From Dreissena polymorpha (Eukaryota; Mollusca; Bivalvia; Myida; Dreissenidae), in NCBI RefSeq assembly GCF_020536995.1, contig NC_068359.1:107641257-107705256 (forward strand): a stretch of 64,000 nt of DNA, given 5' to 3'. The position numbers and the translations under genes were made by a program. Under the pieces are notes generated by a model. The model ran no database searches and was not told the origin of the DNA. It saw nothing but the letters and a program-made list of their open reading frames with translations. Shown here in pieces: positions 1 through 36,148 of the stretch; positions within the stretch are counted from its first letter, which is position 1; each line of letters opens with the position of its first letter.

Positions 1-630
1 TCGGCGCATCTGACGCCCCTATATTTGAATGTCAAGAAAAGGCTCTATAACGGGAGCCAAGACCCATCTGCGTTATATTGAATTCAGCATTACAACGGAG
101 CGTGTTATATTGGAGTTACAGTGTAGTGTAAATGTAATATCCAATGCATTTTAATTTGAATATTGAATAATATCATCAACACATTCATTACAAGATCTTA
201 AACGGACTCTGCAATTACAGTTTTAAGGGAAGTCATTCGGAAGCAATTCATACCAGCCAAAAGTTGAACAAGCCATGTTTCATATGTAGACTATTGCCAA
301 AACATTAAAGCTATCAATTCATTTTTAGGAGTTGGCATTTTATTTTTTTTTAGATCATCTATGAAATCCAAAATTATTTACCAAGATTATTTTCAAGATG
401 GGGAGCAAAACATGTCAAATCATGCTAGCTGACCATATTATGAATTTGGATTAACTAATCTTGTATTGGCAGCGTTTTTTTCTCTATAAGCCATGTTTTT
501 CTTTATTGGCTGAGTTTTTTCTATAGTGGCCATGTTTTGTGATTTATTGGCGAGGTAAATGCTGTACCGGTATCTGGCTAGCAAACAGACAAACATTGTC
601 CCAAACCAAAAGGCTCTGTCACTCTTCCAA

Positions 631-964
631 CAAGAGCACCGCATAACGGGTGCCATGCTCGGCTTTGGGTGCAGTTTTGAATAAATGAAAGCTTGTCAGA
701 TATTTATTTTTTTTATTTATATTTTTAGAGGTCACAGTGACCTTGACCTTTGACCTAGTGATCCAAAAAATTGGTGTGGTATGTAGAACTAATCAAGGTG
801 CAGCTACATATGAAGTTTAAAAGTTGTAGGTTGAAGCACTTTGATTTTAGAGCCAATGTTCAAAACCTTAACAAAATGTTAAGGTTTTAGCACGACGCGG
901 ACGGTGGACGACGAGCTGGCTATGACAATACCTCCTTTTTTCTCCAAAAACAGCCGAGCTAAAT
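631..964 (+). repeat. Dispersed repeat family 1, copy 1 (ERE-bearing)
   Basis: Starts CAAGAGCACCGCATAACGGG and ends ACAGCCGAGCTAAA. GCTCGGCT near the start and AGCCGAGC at the end are inverted. The middle carries AGGTCACAGTGACCTTGACC. Other copies are at 1443, 18612 and 19030. Likely a non-autonomous mobile element. Confidence 0.75.
730..742. promoter_or_regulatory. Perfect ERE-like palindrome
   Basis: GGTCACAGTGACC, identical to the classic vitellogenin A2 oestrogen response element as I recall it. It is followed by TTGACCTTTGACCT, which holds a TCAAGGTCA extended half-site and a DR1 on the other strand. The match is real; function is inference. Confidence 0.4.
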
Positions 965-1442
965 AAGGTGAAAAAACACTGACCTGTTATATGAACACTT
1001 GTTAAATCACATACAAAAAGCACCTTTTATAATAACATCAGTGCCCCAGATAAGTTGCGTATCTGCGTCATTCACCCTATTAAAATGTTTAAAAACACAA
1101 AGAAATACAATATCATGCGTATTGAAAGCACAACCAATTTGACTTTTAGCAAATTCGTCTAATTTGATGCATACAATACAATAGCTTTGATCTAAAATGT
1201 TTTGCTCATTTTCGGTATTTTCTCTTTGGAATTAGGATCGTAACGCGGGGACGCTTTCATTCAGCAAGCGACTGGATGGCGGAGCAGGAAAACAGTTAAA
1301 GTTATTCAAACGCTCTGCAGACTATATTTCATAGTTAGATACCATGTCATACATGTGTTTTCAATCTGACTAAATCCATCACTCATTGTGCATGTATTTA
1401 TAATGCCTCTGTACTTTCAGTTTCTATTACGATGCGAAATAA

Positions 1443-1745
1443 CAAGAGCACTGCATAACGGGTGCCTCGCTCGACTGCGAAAGCTTGTCAGAATTTTTTT
1501 TATTTTTTTTAGAGGTCACAGTGACCTTGACCTTTGACCTAGTGACCCAAAATGGGTGTGACGTGTAGAACTCACCAAGGTGCATCTACATATGAAGTTT
1601 AAAAGATGTAGGTGGAAGCACTTTGATTTTAGAGCCAATGTAAATGTTTTAGCACGAGCCGGCGGACAGCGGACGGCTGACGGTGGAAGACGAGCAGGCT
1701 ATGACAATACCTCGGGTTTTCTCCGATAACAGCCTCGCTAAAAAT
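1443..1745 (+). repeat. Dispersed repeat family 1, copy 2 (ERE-bearing)
   Basis: Same layout as the copy at 631. GGTCACAGTGACC lies at 1514-1526, followed by TTGACCTTTGACCTAGTGAC. Confidence 0.75.
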
Positions 1746-2128
1746 GATCTGCCGAAGGGTGCCTTCAATAAGTGAACAATTTCTAGAACACGTTTATATG
1801 TTTGACTGTTACAAAGATGTCAGTTAACATCATTTTTTTTAATTTAAATATTATATTATGGACAGAGACTCAAGGATAAAAGATGTTATGAAACGTCAGT
1901 TTATTAAAGTTAATTATTATAGTTTACAGTTTTATTGAATCAATACAAGTGTGCAGCTTCAACAAAGGTAAAGCAGCAATGATTTTAAGGTATGCATTTT
2001 TATTACTAATTTCACCCTATTTCAAGAATGAAATAACCCTATTTTTCAAAATCAATGTGTGAAAACTCTATTTCCCAAATAATTATCTGGGGCACTGCAA
2101 CATGACACCTGCCAAATAAAAAATCTAC

Positions 2129-25600
<23,472 letters not shown>

Positions 25601-25750
25601 ATGCCGAAGAAAGGGAAGAAAGGAACTAAAGGGAAAAAGGGCAAGAAAGGGAAAAAGAAGTCATGCAAAAAGTCAGTAGCAGACTCATCGGCATCAAACG
25701 ATCCAATGGCGCCTTCATACTTCCAACCGCCACCAAAACCTGGCGAACAG
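25601..25750 (+). CDS. Centrin-like gene exon 1
   Basis: 50 codons from GCCATGCC (good context) to a CAG|GTCTGT donor. Lysine-rich head plus SVADSSASNDPMAPSYFQPP. Phase 0 at the end. Confidence 0.8.
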
Positions 25751-28700
25751 GTCTGTTATATTTACTTTTGTGTAGATGTATACAGGCTTTTACACAAAGC
25801 CTTTCAGTGAAGTTGCATCTATGTGACTGAATGTTCACATCAGTGTAATCTTTGACCGAATCTGCAAAACAGCAATAGTGTAACAATCGCGCACTCTACC
25901 ACCGTCGAGTTAAAGCCAGAATTGGTTTCTTGGACGTCACCATCCAGATCCAGATCTGCTATACTTTTATTAAATAAAATACAAATTATACATATTTTTC
26001 TTCAAGTTAATTTGACATATCCTCTGATTACCATGTAAATAGCACTTAAGGAAACAAATAAAATAATTTCTGAATTAATGCAAACAAAGCCGCAACAAAC
26101 GATTTAGCGTTGAAGATTTATTGAAATCCTGTTATATCCATGCCAAAATTAATTATTTACATGTTTAACCATGCAAAGCTGATAGTTCCATCAGGGGTTT
26201 TTCAGCACTGTCTGCGCCTCCGGAAAACGGAGGCATTCCCAATGAAACAAATTTTTGCTTAATTGTGAAAAGTATTGATACTGTGCCAATCAGGAAAAAT
26301 TAGTGCAAACAATCCGGAAATTTGGCAAATTTGTGTTTTGGAATACCCCGATTGGGAATGATGGCCCTTGTAAATTGCCTGGTACTAAGTTGCACAAACC
26401 CATCTTTATGTGCTTTTATATGCCTTTTTGCCAAATTGTACAGTTTTAATACTAATTTTAATTGTTCACTTGCAAATAATGCGCTTTTGGAACAAAATTG
26501 TTTGCAGCTTTTCTGAAAAAAACTGAAAGCTGAAAACTAACGTTTGGGAAAATTTTTATGGCAATACCAAACTTTAATTTGTCAAATGGCTGTGGTTTTA
26601 ACCAAATTTAAAAATCAAGCTGGAATAATGACATCATTTTGTTAAAAAATGACGTCATTTAACATTTTAACTGTGAAAATTTATCGATAATTTTCACTGA
26701 TATTTTTCACTGTTTGAAACAGTGAACTATCAGTTTTAATTCACTGATATTTCTCTATAAACCACCGGAAAGCATAAAATAAAAAGGGTTAAAATTTAAA
26801 TAAAACACTTTTCAAACCTAACTTAATTTTCACATCTCCCTTTGGCTTACTTGTATATGAATCTGTTAATCCATTCATGACCCAGACACTTTGCTTATAC
26901 CAGTAATGACTAGTCTGTTTGATACGAACAGTCATTCATTGAAAACACTCAACAAACTTACTTTGCAATGTTTTTAACCAAAGTAATATTAAAATCATAA
27001 GGCATTCAAATTATTGTTAATCCATGCTAATGTAAAATTGCACCTTATTCTAGGCTCAAACTAACACAGCCCTTTTAACAACTGACCTTCAGGGCAGGTT
27101 GCTTTTTAACCCATGGTTTGTACACTCTGACCCACCATTAAGTCATTTAGGTCCAAGCCTTTGGCACTGCTGCTTTGCACAGGTGGTTAGTGTGTGGCTA
27201 TGATATCAATTAGTGAAAACATCATTTTGAATGATAAATTATTATATTATAACGGAAAAGCAACTTTTCTGAAAAAAATAAATCACTTTCTAATATATAT
27301 ATAACAAGGTATCCAACTCAAAATCATCCGCAAACGGGGTGCATCGTTTTGAATAGCCATTACTTCATCAATTTTGCAGCGATTTTCATTACCCGGTCTT
27401 ATTCAACGCAGAAATGAATTTCCTTTCTGGAAATGTATATATCTTGTAATATTTCTACACAGGCTGGGTCAAATTTTAAGAAATAATTTGATACACAATT
27501 CGCTTGACCCAGTTAACATCGATCAGACCGTATTTATGAATGAAATGTCCAGTTGTAAAGACACACCTTTGCATTGGACCAATGAAATCACTTGTGTGTT
27601 TAAAATGTCAGTTAGTTGAAATGTATGTAAACAAAGGTTTCAAAATGCGCTGGACAGTTAGTTTTTATGCATAATGCAACGGCAAGCACGGTAAGAATGT
27701 TTTTATGCTCCCCATATATATATATATGGGGAGCATATAGTTGCCAGTTTGGGGTTCCTTCCTTACTACCTTCCTTCCTTCCGTCACACTTTTGTTACCG
27801 TTTCTCATAGCGCCTTCAATACTTTACCGATCTCTTTCATATTTGGCATGTAGGTACCTTGCATGGACCTCTACCTTTTGATGAGGTTTGAGGTCACTGG
27901 GGTCAAGGTCACCGAGGCTAATAATAGATTTTCCGTCACGCTTTTGTTACAGTTTCTAATGGGGCCTTCAATACTTTACCGATCTCTTACATATTTGCCA
28001 TGTAGGTACCTTGCATGGACCTCTACCTTTTGATGGGGTTTGAGGTCACTGGGGTCAAGGTCACCGAGGCTAATAATAGATTTTCCATCACCCTTTTGTT
28101 ACAGTTTCTCATAGGGCCTTCAATACTTTACCGATCTCTTACATATTTGCCATGTAGGTACCTTGCATGGACTTCTACCTTTTGATGAGGTTTGAGGTCA
28201 CTGGAGTCAAGGTCAAGGTCACCAAGGCTAATAATAGATTTTCTCAAGGTCACTGTACTTTGGTTACAGTTTCTCATAGCGCCTTTAACATTTAATCGAT
28301 CTCTTATATATTTGGGATGTAGGTACCTTGCATGGACCTCTACCTTTTTAATGAGGTTTGAGGTCACTGGGGTCAAGGTCACTGAGGCTCATAATAGATT
28401 TTCTCAACGTCATACTTTTTTTCCACACAATTTAACCATATATCGACAAAGCATAATTGGGGAGCATCCATCAGTTTTACTGATATCTTTGTTTCATACG
28501 TTTTATTGAATTATGGTATCGAGGTCTGTGAACTTTGCAGGGAAAATGCCCTTAACTCCATGAACATTTCAGTCAAAAATACGGTCTGATCGATGTTAAC
28601 TGGGTCACGCGAGTTGTGTATCGTGTTATTTCTTAAAAGTTGACCCAGTATTTGTAAAAATATTGCAAGACATATACATTTCCAGAAAGGAACTTCATTC

Positions 28701-31700
28701 CTGCATTGAATAAGACAAAGATCGTAAAAATCACTGCAAAATTAATGAAGTAACGGCTGTTCAAAACGATACACCCCGTTTTCGGGTGATTTCGAGTTGG
28801 ATACCTTGTTATATATATATTTGATAGTGAAATATTTTTTTCGGAAAAGTTGATTTTTCGTTATAATATGATAATTTATCATTCAAAATGATGTTTTCAC
28901 TAATTAATATCATAGCCACACGCTAACCACCTGTGCTGCTTTGTAAATAATAGCTAGGGATTGAAAAGAAGACTTAAATATCTGATTTAATACCAAACCA
29001 GCAGACAAACTGCCATTGTATGGGAGATATCACTTAAAGTAGACTACTACAGTGAGTCAATCATGCCATCTCTGGTAAAGTTGTCAAATGCATTACTTGC
29101 CACCAGGCCTGGTAATCTGTCAGATAAAAGAAAAACAAGTAGCAGGCATAAATTCTACAAAATTAAAGCTCAGAGGATAATTGTGTTCACTGCTGGTATT
29201 GAACCTACATCCATCAGTTAAAGATTTATTCTGGAACTAAGATTTTCTTCAACGGGACTGCATTTGCATTTCCCCTGTTGAACAAATGTAATATGTATAG
29301 TAAAAACTTAACATTGAAACAGGGTCTAACTTGTTATGCTACTCATGGCATTATTTAGCAGGCAGGTATATAACAAACCATGGGCATAGTTAAAATAATT
29401 ATGCACTTGCTAAGCCAGGCCAGTTTCTCAGTTGGTACCAGACAGTCAATGCTGTGTTCATGATGTTGCAATGAGTGCATTCCTGTTACAGTATTTTGGT
29501 AAAATGTGCGAACCTTGTTCATTAAAACCAATTGATAAGTAAAAGCATGTTCTTTATGTGTAATAATAGTTCCTTTTTGTTTTCAGTTGATTAAACTCCT
29601 TACTTCACATCCAGTAAATGAAAAAGAAATTCACGGGGTTAAGGTCTCCACAAGAATCCTGGACAATCTCACACCACAAGAAATCAGAGATCTCAGGGTT
29701 GTTTTTGAGCTCTTTGACACCAATAATGATGGGTAAGATAATTATTACTGCTAGGTTTAATTTTGAAATGTATCATCAACTAACATTCTATCTATGCAAA
29801 AGTTGCAAAATAATTACTAGGCACCAGGTCTTGTAAACTATTAATGGCACAATTACTGGCCAGTCAAATGCAAATTAGTACTTTATCTGAATATTTTATC
29901 AGCCATACGGGCATGTACTCTAGATATAATTCCTATGCCTTTATGCACCAAACAAGTATTAGACATAATATTAAATAATATTCTTTAAATTTGAATATTC
30001 GATAATCGTTTTACTTTCGAGTTGAACTGAGCATTACCCACCTCCATTATTCTTTGTTTAGAACATTTTGTTAATGACCTAATCTCCATTTGTAACCTGT
30101 AAATGTTCAATCACCGGACTTTTTATTCTTATTATTAATAAGTTGAAGTTTAGTTATATGTTGGTTTCAACTGGATCTGTAATGAATACAGTTAGGAAGT
30201 ATATGTTCAAGGGACAAACAAAACCTGTCATTTTATTGATGCTAAATACAATATAGTATTAACCTTAATTCTAGAAACTGTTGCAAATTTAACGTTGAAC
30301 TTTATTTCCCGCAAAAGAAGCTTATTAATTATTGCCTGCGTGTTGAAGTGATCTGAAATATTATATAGCAGGACTAAAGTTTACTAATGACATAAAAAAA
30401 CAATAAGCTACTTGGTAGCTACTTTACCACAATCTTTCACATGGATAGGAAGGCCAGCATTGTAATCAATATCAGTGGGCCTTGAACAGTTTTACTGTGT
30501 TTTTTACCTTAGTCTGATGGCCATTACAAAGACTGAATTTGTCCTTGATTTTCCAGATTCTTAAGTCCTCCTGAGTTAAGGCGTGCAATGAAAGCATTGG
30601 GTTTCAAGGTGAAGAGAGAAGAAGCCAAACAGCTTGCAAATGATGGAAGTTTGAAAGGACTTGGGTATGTCACTGTTGTAATTTCAACAGAGGTGTCAAT
30701 TTTCAGGATTATTCCTGAATTCAGGATTTAAGCCCTCAATGAAAACTTTTGATATTGATAAAAATCAGAGGATTGTTTTGGTTATTTTAAGCATTCTTCT
30801 CACAAAATGTCACTCTTAAACACAAGTTATTGACCTTTGGCATATTGTTTACAAAGGAAACATAATTTAATGAATCATTAAAACTTTTGACTCTGGCCCC
30901 CAAATTCTAGGATGATTTTCAGGATTTTAGATTTCGGCAAATTGACACCCCTGTGTAAAATCAGATTAATTGTATTACCATTTATTCAATGTTCTAAACA
31001 GATAACATTTCAGCTTATTTGTATGCACCCATAAAGAAAAATAAAAAAATTGACATATAAGGGGCAAATCTTTGATGTTGGTGGTGAAGGAGGGCCTGTG
31101 GGCTTAAAATCTTGGTCAAGTACAATAACCAGCCATATTATCTGAACAACTTGTAAATTGGATCCTTTGAATATTATGAAAATGCCAAACTTATTTTGTC
31201 AACTCAAAGTATACGTTTAAAATCATAAAACTTGATAGATTCAACCCAGACCTTTAAATGGGAGTAAAAGAAATCTATGAAACTGCAAGGGTCAGGGGTT
31301 GATACAGTGAAACAAATCTAATTCGTCAAACAAACATTTTCTTCTATTTCTTCAGTAGACCAATTGATAAGTTAATGTTCCTAACGAATAATTTTGTCAA
31401 TTGTTTAAACAAATGTTGGAATGAATTACTGTTAGGATGAACCACATTAATATCCCACATAATCCACACATACATACTGCATCTGTTTTAATTAAGATAA
31501 ATCCAGTTATGACACAAAAAGAATACATTATTCTTTGTATTTAACTGAAACGTTGCATTTTCTGCAAAACACTGCAGTAAAGCTGTAAAACTTCTGACTT
31601 TGTTTACCAAGAATACAATGTAGTAAGGATAAACACTAATTGTTTATTTCTTAATTACTAATGTGTGTACTGTGTACTTAGGGGATGTTGCAGATTATAC

Positions 31701-34096
31701 AGCCAACATGCAGCAGATCTGAAACAAAGACAATAAACAAAATTAAAAGATAACGATGTGTAATCATCACCTTATAACAAAAGACTAGTAAATTGGCATG
31801 TGATAAACAGGAACCACCTCCTGCACGTGACACCAAAGTTACCCTTTCTCTCCCCACCATAAAATTATTGCAATTGCAAACAGTATTACAAACTAATCGG
31901 ACATTGACTGACGTCTTTTTTTTCAAAATCAGTAAAACGCATTTTTAAGGGCTGACTAAATAGAAACTTGACCAAAAAAAAGACAATTTTTGTGCTGATG
32001 AAAATAAATGGTTTCACAGTATTTGGTGTGTAACATCGCTGTGTAGCCTCCTCAAAATTTGTTCAAATCATGCTCCTGGAATCAAAGCTAGCAATGCCCC
32101 AAGGGTTATATGATTTATAAAGATTTATATTGTAAATAACTTGAAAAATGGTATTCTCTGAGACCACAACAGTTAAGGGTTTTGATATAAAGTGTGCGAC
32201 ATGGTATGGTGGCTATCTTTTAAGTTTGTTGAAATCATGCTCTTTGGGTCAAAATGTGCTGTACACTTGGGGTTATTTGTTATCCCCCGCCAGAGTTAAG
32301 GGATATTGTTTTGGCGTTGTCCGTCCGTCCGGCCGGCACTTTTGTGTCCGGAGCCATATCTTGGAAGTTCTTTGGTGGATTTCATTTAAACTTGGTATGA
32401 GTATATATATGCATAAGAGGATGATGCACGCCAAATGGCATTGTACACCATCTGTTAAAAACAGACTTATGGCCCTTTGTATCTTGAAAAAATGCTTTTT
32501 AGTGTCCGGAGCCATGTCTTGGAAGTTCTTTGGCGATTTTCATTGAAACTTGGTATGAGTATATATATGCATACGAGGATGATGCACGCCAAATGGCATT
32601 GTACACCATCTGTTCAAAACAGACTTATGGCCTTTTGTATCTTGAAAAAATGCTTTTTACTATAGGCACTTTTGTGTCCGGAGCCATATATCTTGGAAGT
32701 GCTTTGGTGGATTTCATTTAAACTTGGTATGAGTATATATATGCATAAGAGGATGATGCACGCCAAATGGCATTGTACACCATCTGTTAAAAACAGACTT
32801 ATGGCCCTTTGTATCTTGAAAAAATGCTTTTTACTATAGGCATTTTGTGTCCGGAGCCATATCTTGGAAGCGCTTTGCACCCATCCTCAAACAAAGCATA
32901 TGTTGCGGGGGATACCTTGGGTCTTTCAGGCCCTCTTGTTTTTTATATGTTTATAGAAAAAACTGAAATTGTCGCAGACCACATACATTCTGTGTCATAC
33001 AGAGTAAAAAATCGTAGAAAAAAACACAGGTATTACAGTAACTTCACAAAATCTGCACATAACCAGTTAGTCTTTAAATATCCTAGTGAGATACCTTGAG
33101 CTTTTCGGCCCTCTTGTCAATCTAATGATTGTCTGTTTTCTTTGTTTGATCCACATTTTGTCCTTTGTTTTCAGAATGCTTGATTTCAATGAGTTCCTAG
33201 AGACCGTGATTGACAGACAGGATCCAGACTCCATAGATGCCTACGATGAAATCAAAAAGGGGTTTTCAATGTTTGACAGAGGTATCTTTAATTTAGTTTT
33301 GCTATTTGTACTTGTAACCATAGGTTGAAGAGTGATACTGTTACAAAATAATTCAATATTTGTAATAAATGTAAATGCCAAACTATCAGTATTACCATAT
33401 TATAGATATTGCTTATGTTAATCTACATAGGATTGAGTTGTTTAACAAAATACAAAAATATTTTGTCAAATTGTATGTATTTAATGAATTAAATTCTTAA
33501 AATTTATTTTAATGTTTACAACACAGTATTTTGAATTATGAGAATGAAAGGGGAAAATGTCAAAATATATCATCAAATCACAACATCTGTGACACTTTTG
33601 ACGACAAAAAACCAAATATTTATTATTTTGTTGAACATTTTATCACATGAATACATTGTAGCTTTATATATGCAATGCCAGCTTAAACATTGACAGCCTT
33701 GCAATTGGTTTGTTTTATCAAGGAAGGAAACGTGAACAGTACTCATTTTCGAGAATATGAAAAGGGTCTTTTGTTGAAAACTCCTTTGCTGTACCCTCTT
33801 TATAACCACAATTCATGTGAGCACTGCCTTACCAGGGTAAACCCATAATTTAAATGTTAAGCATTTGCAGATTGATCATAATTGCGTTTGAAATTGTTTT
33901 CATTAAAGCATGTTTATTTGCAGATAAAAAGGGAGCAATATCATTTGACGATCTTCAACAAGCCTGTTTAGATGCCAAGGTTAAATTTAAGAAAGAAGAG
34001 TTGCAGGAAATGATTGAAGAGGCAGATACTAACGGTGATGGTTTGATAGACGCGGAAGAATTCATGACCATAATGCTTCAAACAAACTTGTTCTGA
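25601..34096 (+). CDS. Centrin-like EF-hand protein with lysine-rich N-terminus (gene model, 5 exons)
   Basis: Exons 25601-25750, 29587-29732, 30557-30664, 33175-33281 and 33924-34096 join with matching phases to 227 residues. Residues 1-24 are almost all K and G (MPKKGKKGTKGKKGKKGKKK), then a Pro-rich stretch FQPPPKPGEQ. The rest is a centrin/caltractin fold: LTPQEIRDLRVVFELFDTNN onward, ending in MLQTNLF like centrin's KKTSLF. EF1 (DTNNDGFLSPPE) and EF4 (DTNGDGLIDAEE) keep calcium ligands. EF2 has lost ligands at positions 1, 3 and 5 (SLKGLGMLDFNE) and EF3 (DRDKKGAISFDD) has K at position 5. Centrins act at centrioles, basal bodies and nuclear pores. It is longer than usual centrins (~170 aa), so a divergent paralogue, perhaps ciliary or sperm-linked. 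Confidence 0.85.
25751..27177. other. Centrin-like gene intron 1, left part
   Basis: No exon seen. AT-rich with AAATTTGG-type repeats around 26280-26620; a weak dispersed repeat is possible but not defined. Confidence 0.45.
27178..28935. mobile_element. Foldback element with ~380-bp inverted arms
   Basis: Arms at about 27178-27553 and 28563-28935 are inverted copies with mismatches (left CACAGGTGGTTAG, right CTAACCACCTGTG; both hold AACATCGATCAGACCGTAT or its complement). CTGCTTTG flanks both sides (27170-27177, 28936-28943), an 8-bp target duplication. The centre is occupied by a pearl-like tandem repeat (27705-28494). Long arms suggest a MULE-type foldback; 8 bp also fits hAT. Confidence 0.8.
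27705..28494 (-). mobile_element. Pearl/Helitron-like element inside the foldback element
   Basis: Begins with hairpin ATGCTCCCCATATATATA / TATATGGGGAGCAT, then about four ~147-bp units with CATGTAGGTACCTTGCATGG and GAGGTCACTGGGGTCAAGGT. The other end is GGGGAGCATCCATCAG...GATATCTTTGTTTC. Confidence 0.65.
28944..29586. other. Centrin-like gene intron 1, right part
   Basis: No exon or clear repeat recognised. Confidence 0.45.
29587..29732 (+). CDS. Centrin-like gene exon 2 (EF1)
   Basis: 146 nt after TTTTCAG: LIKLLTSHPVNEKEIHGVKV, STRILDNLTPQEIRDLRVVF, ELFDTNND(G), donor GG|GTAAGA. Contains most of the first EF-hand. Confidence 0.88.
29733..30556. other. Centrin-like gene intron 2
   Basis: AT-rich, no defined repeat or coding signal. 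Confidence 0.5.
30557..30664 (+). CDS. Centrin-like gene exon 3
   Basis: 108 nt: (G)FLSPPELRRAMKALGFKVKR, EEAKQLANDGSLKGL(G). RRAMKALGF matches centrin's helix after EF1. Acceptor TTTTCCAG, donor GG|GTATGT. Confidence 0.88.
30665..32278. other. Centrin-like gene intron 3, left part
   Basis: No exon. Around 30695-30960 there is a diverged inverted or duplicated stretch with TCAGGATT motifs; not assigned. Confidence 0.4.
32279..32940 (-). mobile_element. Pearl-like element with ~157-174 bp tandem core
   Basis: Left GTTATCCCCCGCC and right TGCGGGGGATACC are inverted. Core units begin TGTCCGGAGCCAT at about 32346, 32503, 32677 and 32848. Right end GGCCCTCTTGTT, complement of the AACAAGAG start seen in other families. 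A trace of the same end recurs at 33085-33117. Confidence 0.65.
33175..33281 (+). CDS. Centrin-like gene exon 4
   Basis: 107 nt: (G)MLDFNEFLETVIDRQDPDSI, DAYDEIKKGFSMFDR. DFNEF is the end of the degenerate EF2. Acceptor GTTTTCAG, donor G|GTATCT. Confidence 0.88.
33924..34096 (+). CDS. Centrin-like gene exon 5 (EF3 tail, EF4, stop)
   Basis: (D)KKGAISFDDLQQACLDAKVK, FKKEELQEMIEEADTNGDGL, IDAEEFMTIMLQTNLF, then TGA. ELQEMIEEADTNGDG is near-identical to centrin EF4. Acceptor ATTTGCAG. Confidence 0.92.
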
Positions 34097-34445
34097 ACCC
34101 AAAGCAATATCTATGCATAAAATGAGGCTTGTTCTGAACTGTGAAAGCAGGATTACATGCTCAAATATAAAGTGTCATCTTGAATCAGTCTGTAAAGGAT
34201 GCTAATCAACTATAGGCGTAAAGTGCCATCTTGGAGGATCCTCTTTAGAAGGCGTAATATGATATTTGGCAGCATGTAAAGGAATTACCTTTTCATGGGC
34301 TTTTGCCATGACCTTCCTCGTTTATTAAGAATCTTTTGTATGGAATGACTGTAAAGAAAGATGACGCTACCTTTGTTTCTGTCATTCTAAAATCTTTGTA
34401 ATATTTATACATTTTTATAAATATAGGTGTTACTTTTTATAGCTT

Positions 34446-34451
34446 AATAAA
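34446..34451 (+). terminator. Polyadenylation signal AATAAA, centrin-like gene
   Basis: AATAAA 350 bp after the stop codon, in AT-rich sequence; first exact match downstream, so the probable end of the 3'UTR. Confidence 0.5.
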
Positions 34452-34499
34452 TACAGAAAACCCTTGTCAATATTGTATAAAGATCTTTTATGATTCAAC

Positions 34500-35260
34500 T
34501 AAATGTTGTGTCACTATTAATTTGTATCCATCATACTTGACGGATATAAAAATACATTCCACTGATTTTGTATCTATTTATTGAATTGGAAAAAGATAAT
34601 ACAATTATAGACCATTTTGAAGTAAATTTGTAAGATATAGAATTGTCCTTGTTTTTTAGCACCATCAAGAATGGTCATCATGTTCTCAAATCAAACATTA
34701 CAATATTAACTTACTTGTGGTCTTTGGACAGAAATTGTTTTATACACACAAAACTGCAGATTAGATTGAAAGTTAACTTGTTCAGGATAAATGCATCACT
34801 GCATGATATCATGTTTTCATTCAAATATATATTCAATGTGATAAAAACTTATTTGTAATCATGTAAAGGGTATTTGAAAGTATGCTTGCCTTTCAGATCT
34901 GATGGTTTATTAGATTGTATAATAACATCAGTAAAAACGGTACTTTATATGTATGTGTGTTTTTAAGATCGATTCTTATTTGTTCTTACTTCCACTTTTA
35001 AACAGGGTTTCCCCAAGCACAATATGGCTTGTTGCTGCCAACATTCAATCTCAACCAGGAGTGTTATTGCTACATCCCTTAATTGCTGTGATATGCCACC
35101 TGATGTGTCATGAATATAAAGCTAAATACTTACTAAGTGTGAGAGAGGGCCCTGATCTTGCAGGTCTTAATTTCACAGTAACCAAATAAACTAAAAGGTC
35201 AATTCATCTTGTTTTGCTGGGGTAAACCCTGCTTTCAAATATACAGTATGTTCACATTTT
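34500..35260. other. Region after the centrin-like gene
   Basis: No gene recognised; AT-rich with no clear repeat. Confidence 0.4.
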
Positions 35261-36148
35261 TATGTCCCCCACTATAGTAGTGGGGGACATATTGTTTTTG
35301 CCCTGTCTGTTGGTCTGTTGGTTGGTCTGTTGGTTGGTCTGTTGGTTGGTCTGTTGGTTGGTTGGTTTGCGCCAACTTTAAAATTTGCAATAACTTTTGC
35401 AATATTGAAGATAGCAACTTGATATTTGGCATGCATATGTATCTCATTGAGCTGCACATTTTGAGTGGTGAAAGGTCAAGGTCATCCTTCAAGGTCAAAG
35501 GTCAAATATATGGGTCAAAATCGCTCATTTAATGTACACTTTTGCAGTATTTCAATATTCAAGATAGCAACTTGATATTTGGCATGCATGTGTATCTTAT
35601 GAAGCTGCACATTTTGAGTGGTGAAAGGTCAAGGTCAAGGTCATCCTTCAAGGTCAGATGTCAAATATATGTGGCCAAAATCGCTCATTTTATGAGTACT
35701 TTTGCAATATTGAAGATAGCAACTTGATATTTGGCATGCATGTGTATCTCATGGAGCTGCACATTTAGAGTGGTGAAAGGTCAAGGTCATCCTTCAAGGT
35801 CAGAGGTCAAATATATGTGGCCCAAATCGCTAATTTTCTGAATACTTTTGCAATATTGAAGATAGCAACTTGATATTTGGCATGCATGTGTATCTCATGG
35901 AGCTGCACATTTTTAGTGGTGAAAGGTCAAGGTCATCCTTCAAGGTCAAATATATGGGTCAAAATTGCTCATGTAATGTCACTTCTGCAATATTGAAGCT
36001 AGCAATTTTATATTTGAAATGCATGTGTATCTCATGGAGCTGCACATTTTGAGTGGTGAAGGGTCAAGGTCATCCTACAAGGTCAAGGTCATCCTACAAG
36101 GTCAAACGTCATATAGGGGGACATTGTGTTTCACAAACGCATCTTGTT
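35261..36148 (-). mobile_element. Pearl/Helitron-like element, family 2 relative
   Basis: Left hairpin GTCCCCCACTATAG / TAGTGGGGGACA, a GGTCTGTTGGTTG tract, then about five ~150-bp units with GATAGCAACTTGATATTTGG and AAGGTCAAGGTCATCCTTCA, ending CAAACGCATCTTGTT. Units carry AGGTCAAAGGTCAA (DR1). Confidence 0.7.

Larger units (their letters stand above)
1..2128. other. GART intron, left part
   Basis: No coding exon found. It holds two copies of a dispersed repeat (631-964 and 1443-1745) and otherwise AT-rich sequence. Short open frames here have no recognisable homology. Confidence 0.6.

Noticed and set aside
32148-33099. Overlapping frames of 60-130 residues
   Set aside because: They lie in the tandem core of a pearl-like repeat inside the centrin-like gene intron.
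35235-35498. Frame with PTDQPTDQPTDQ
   Set aside because: Comes from the GGTCTGTTGGTTG simple repeat at the end of a pearl-like element.
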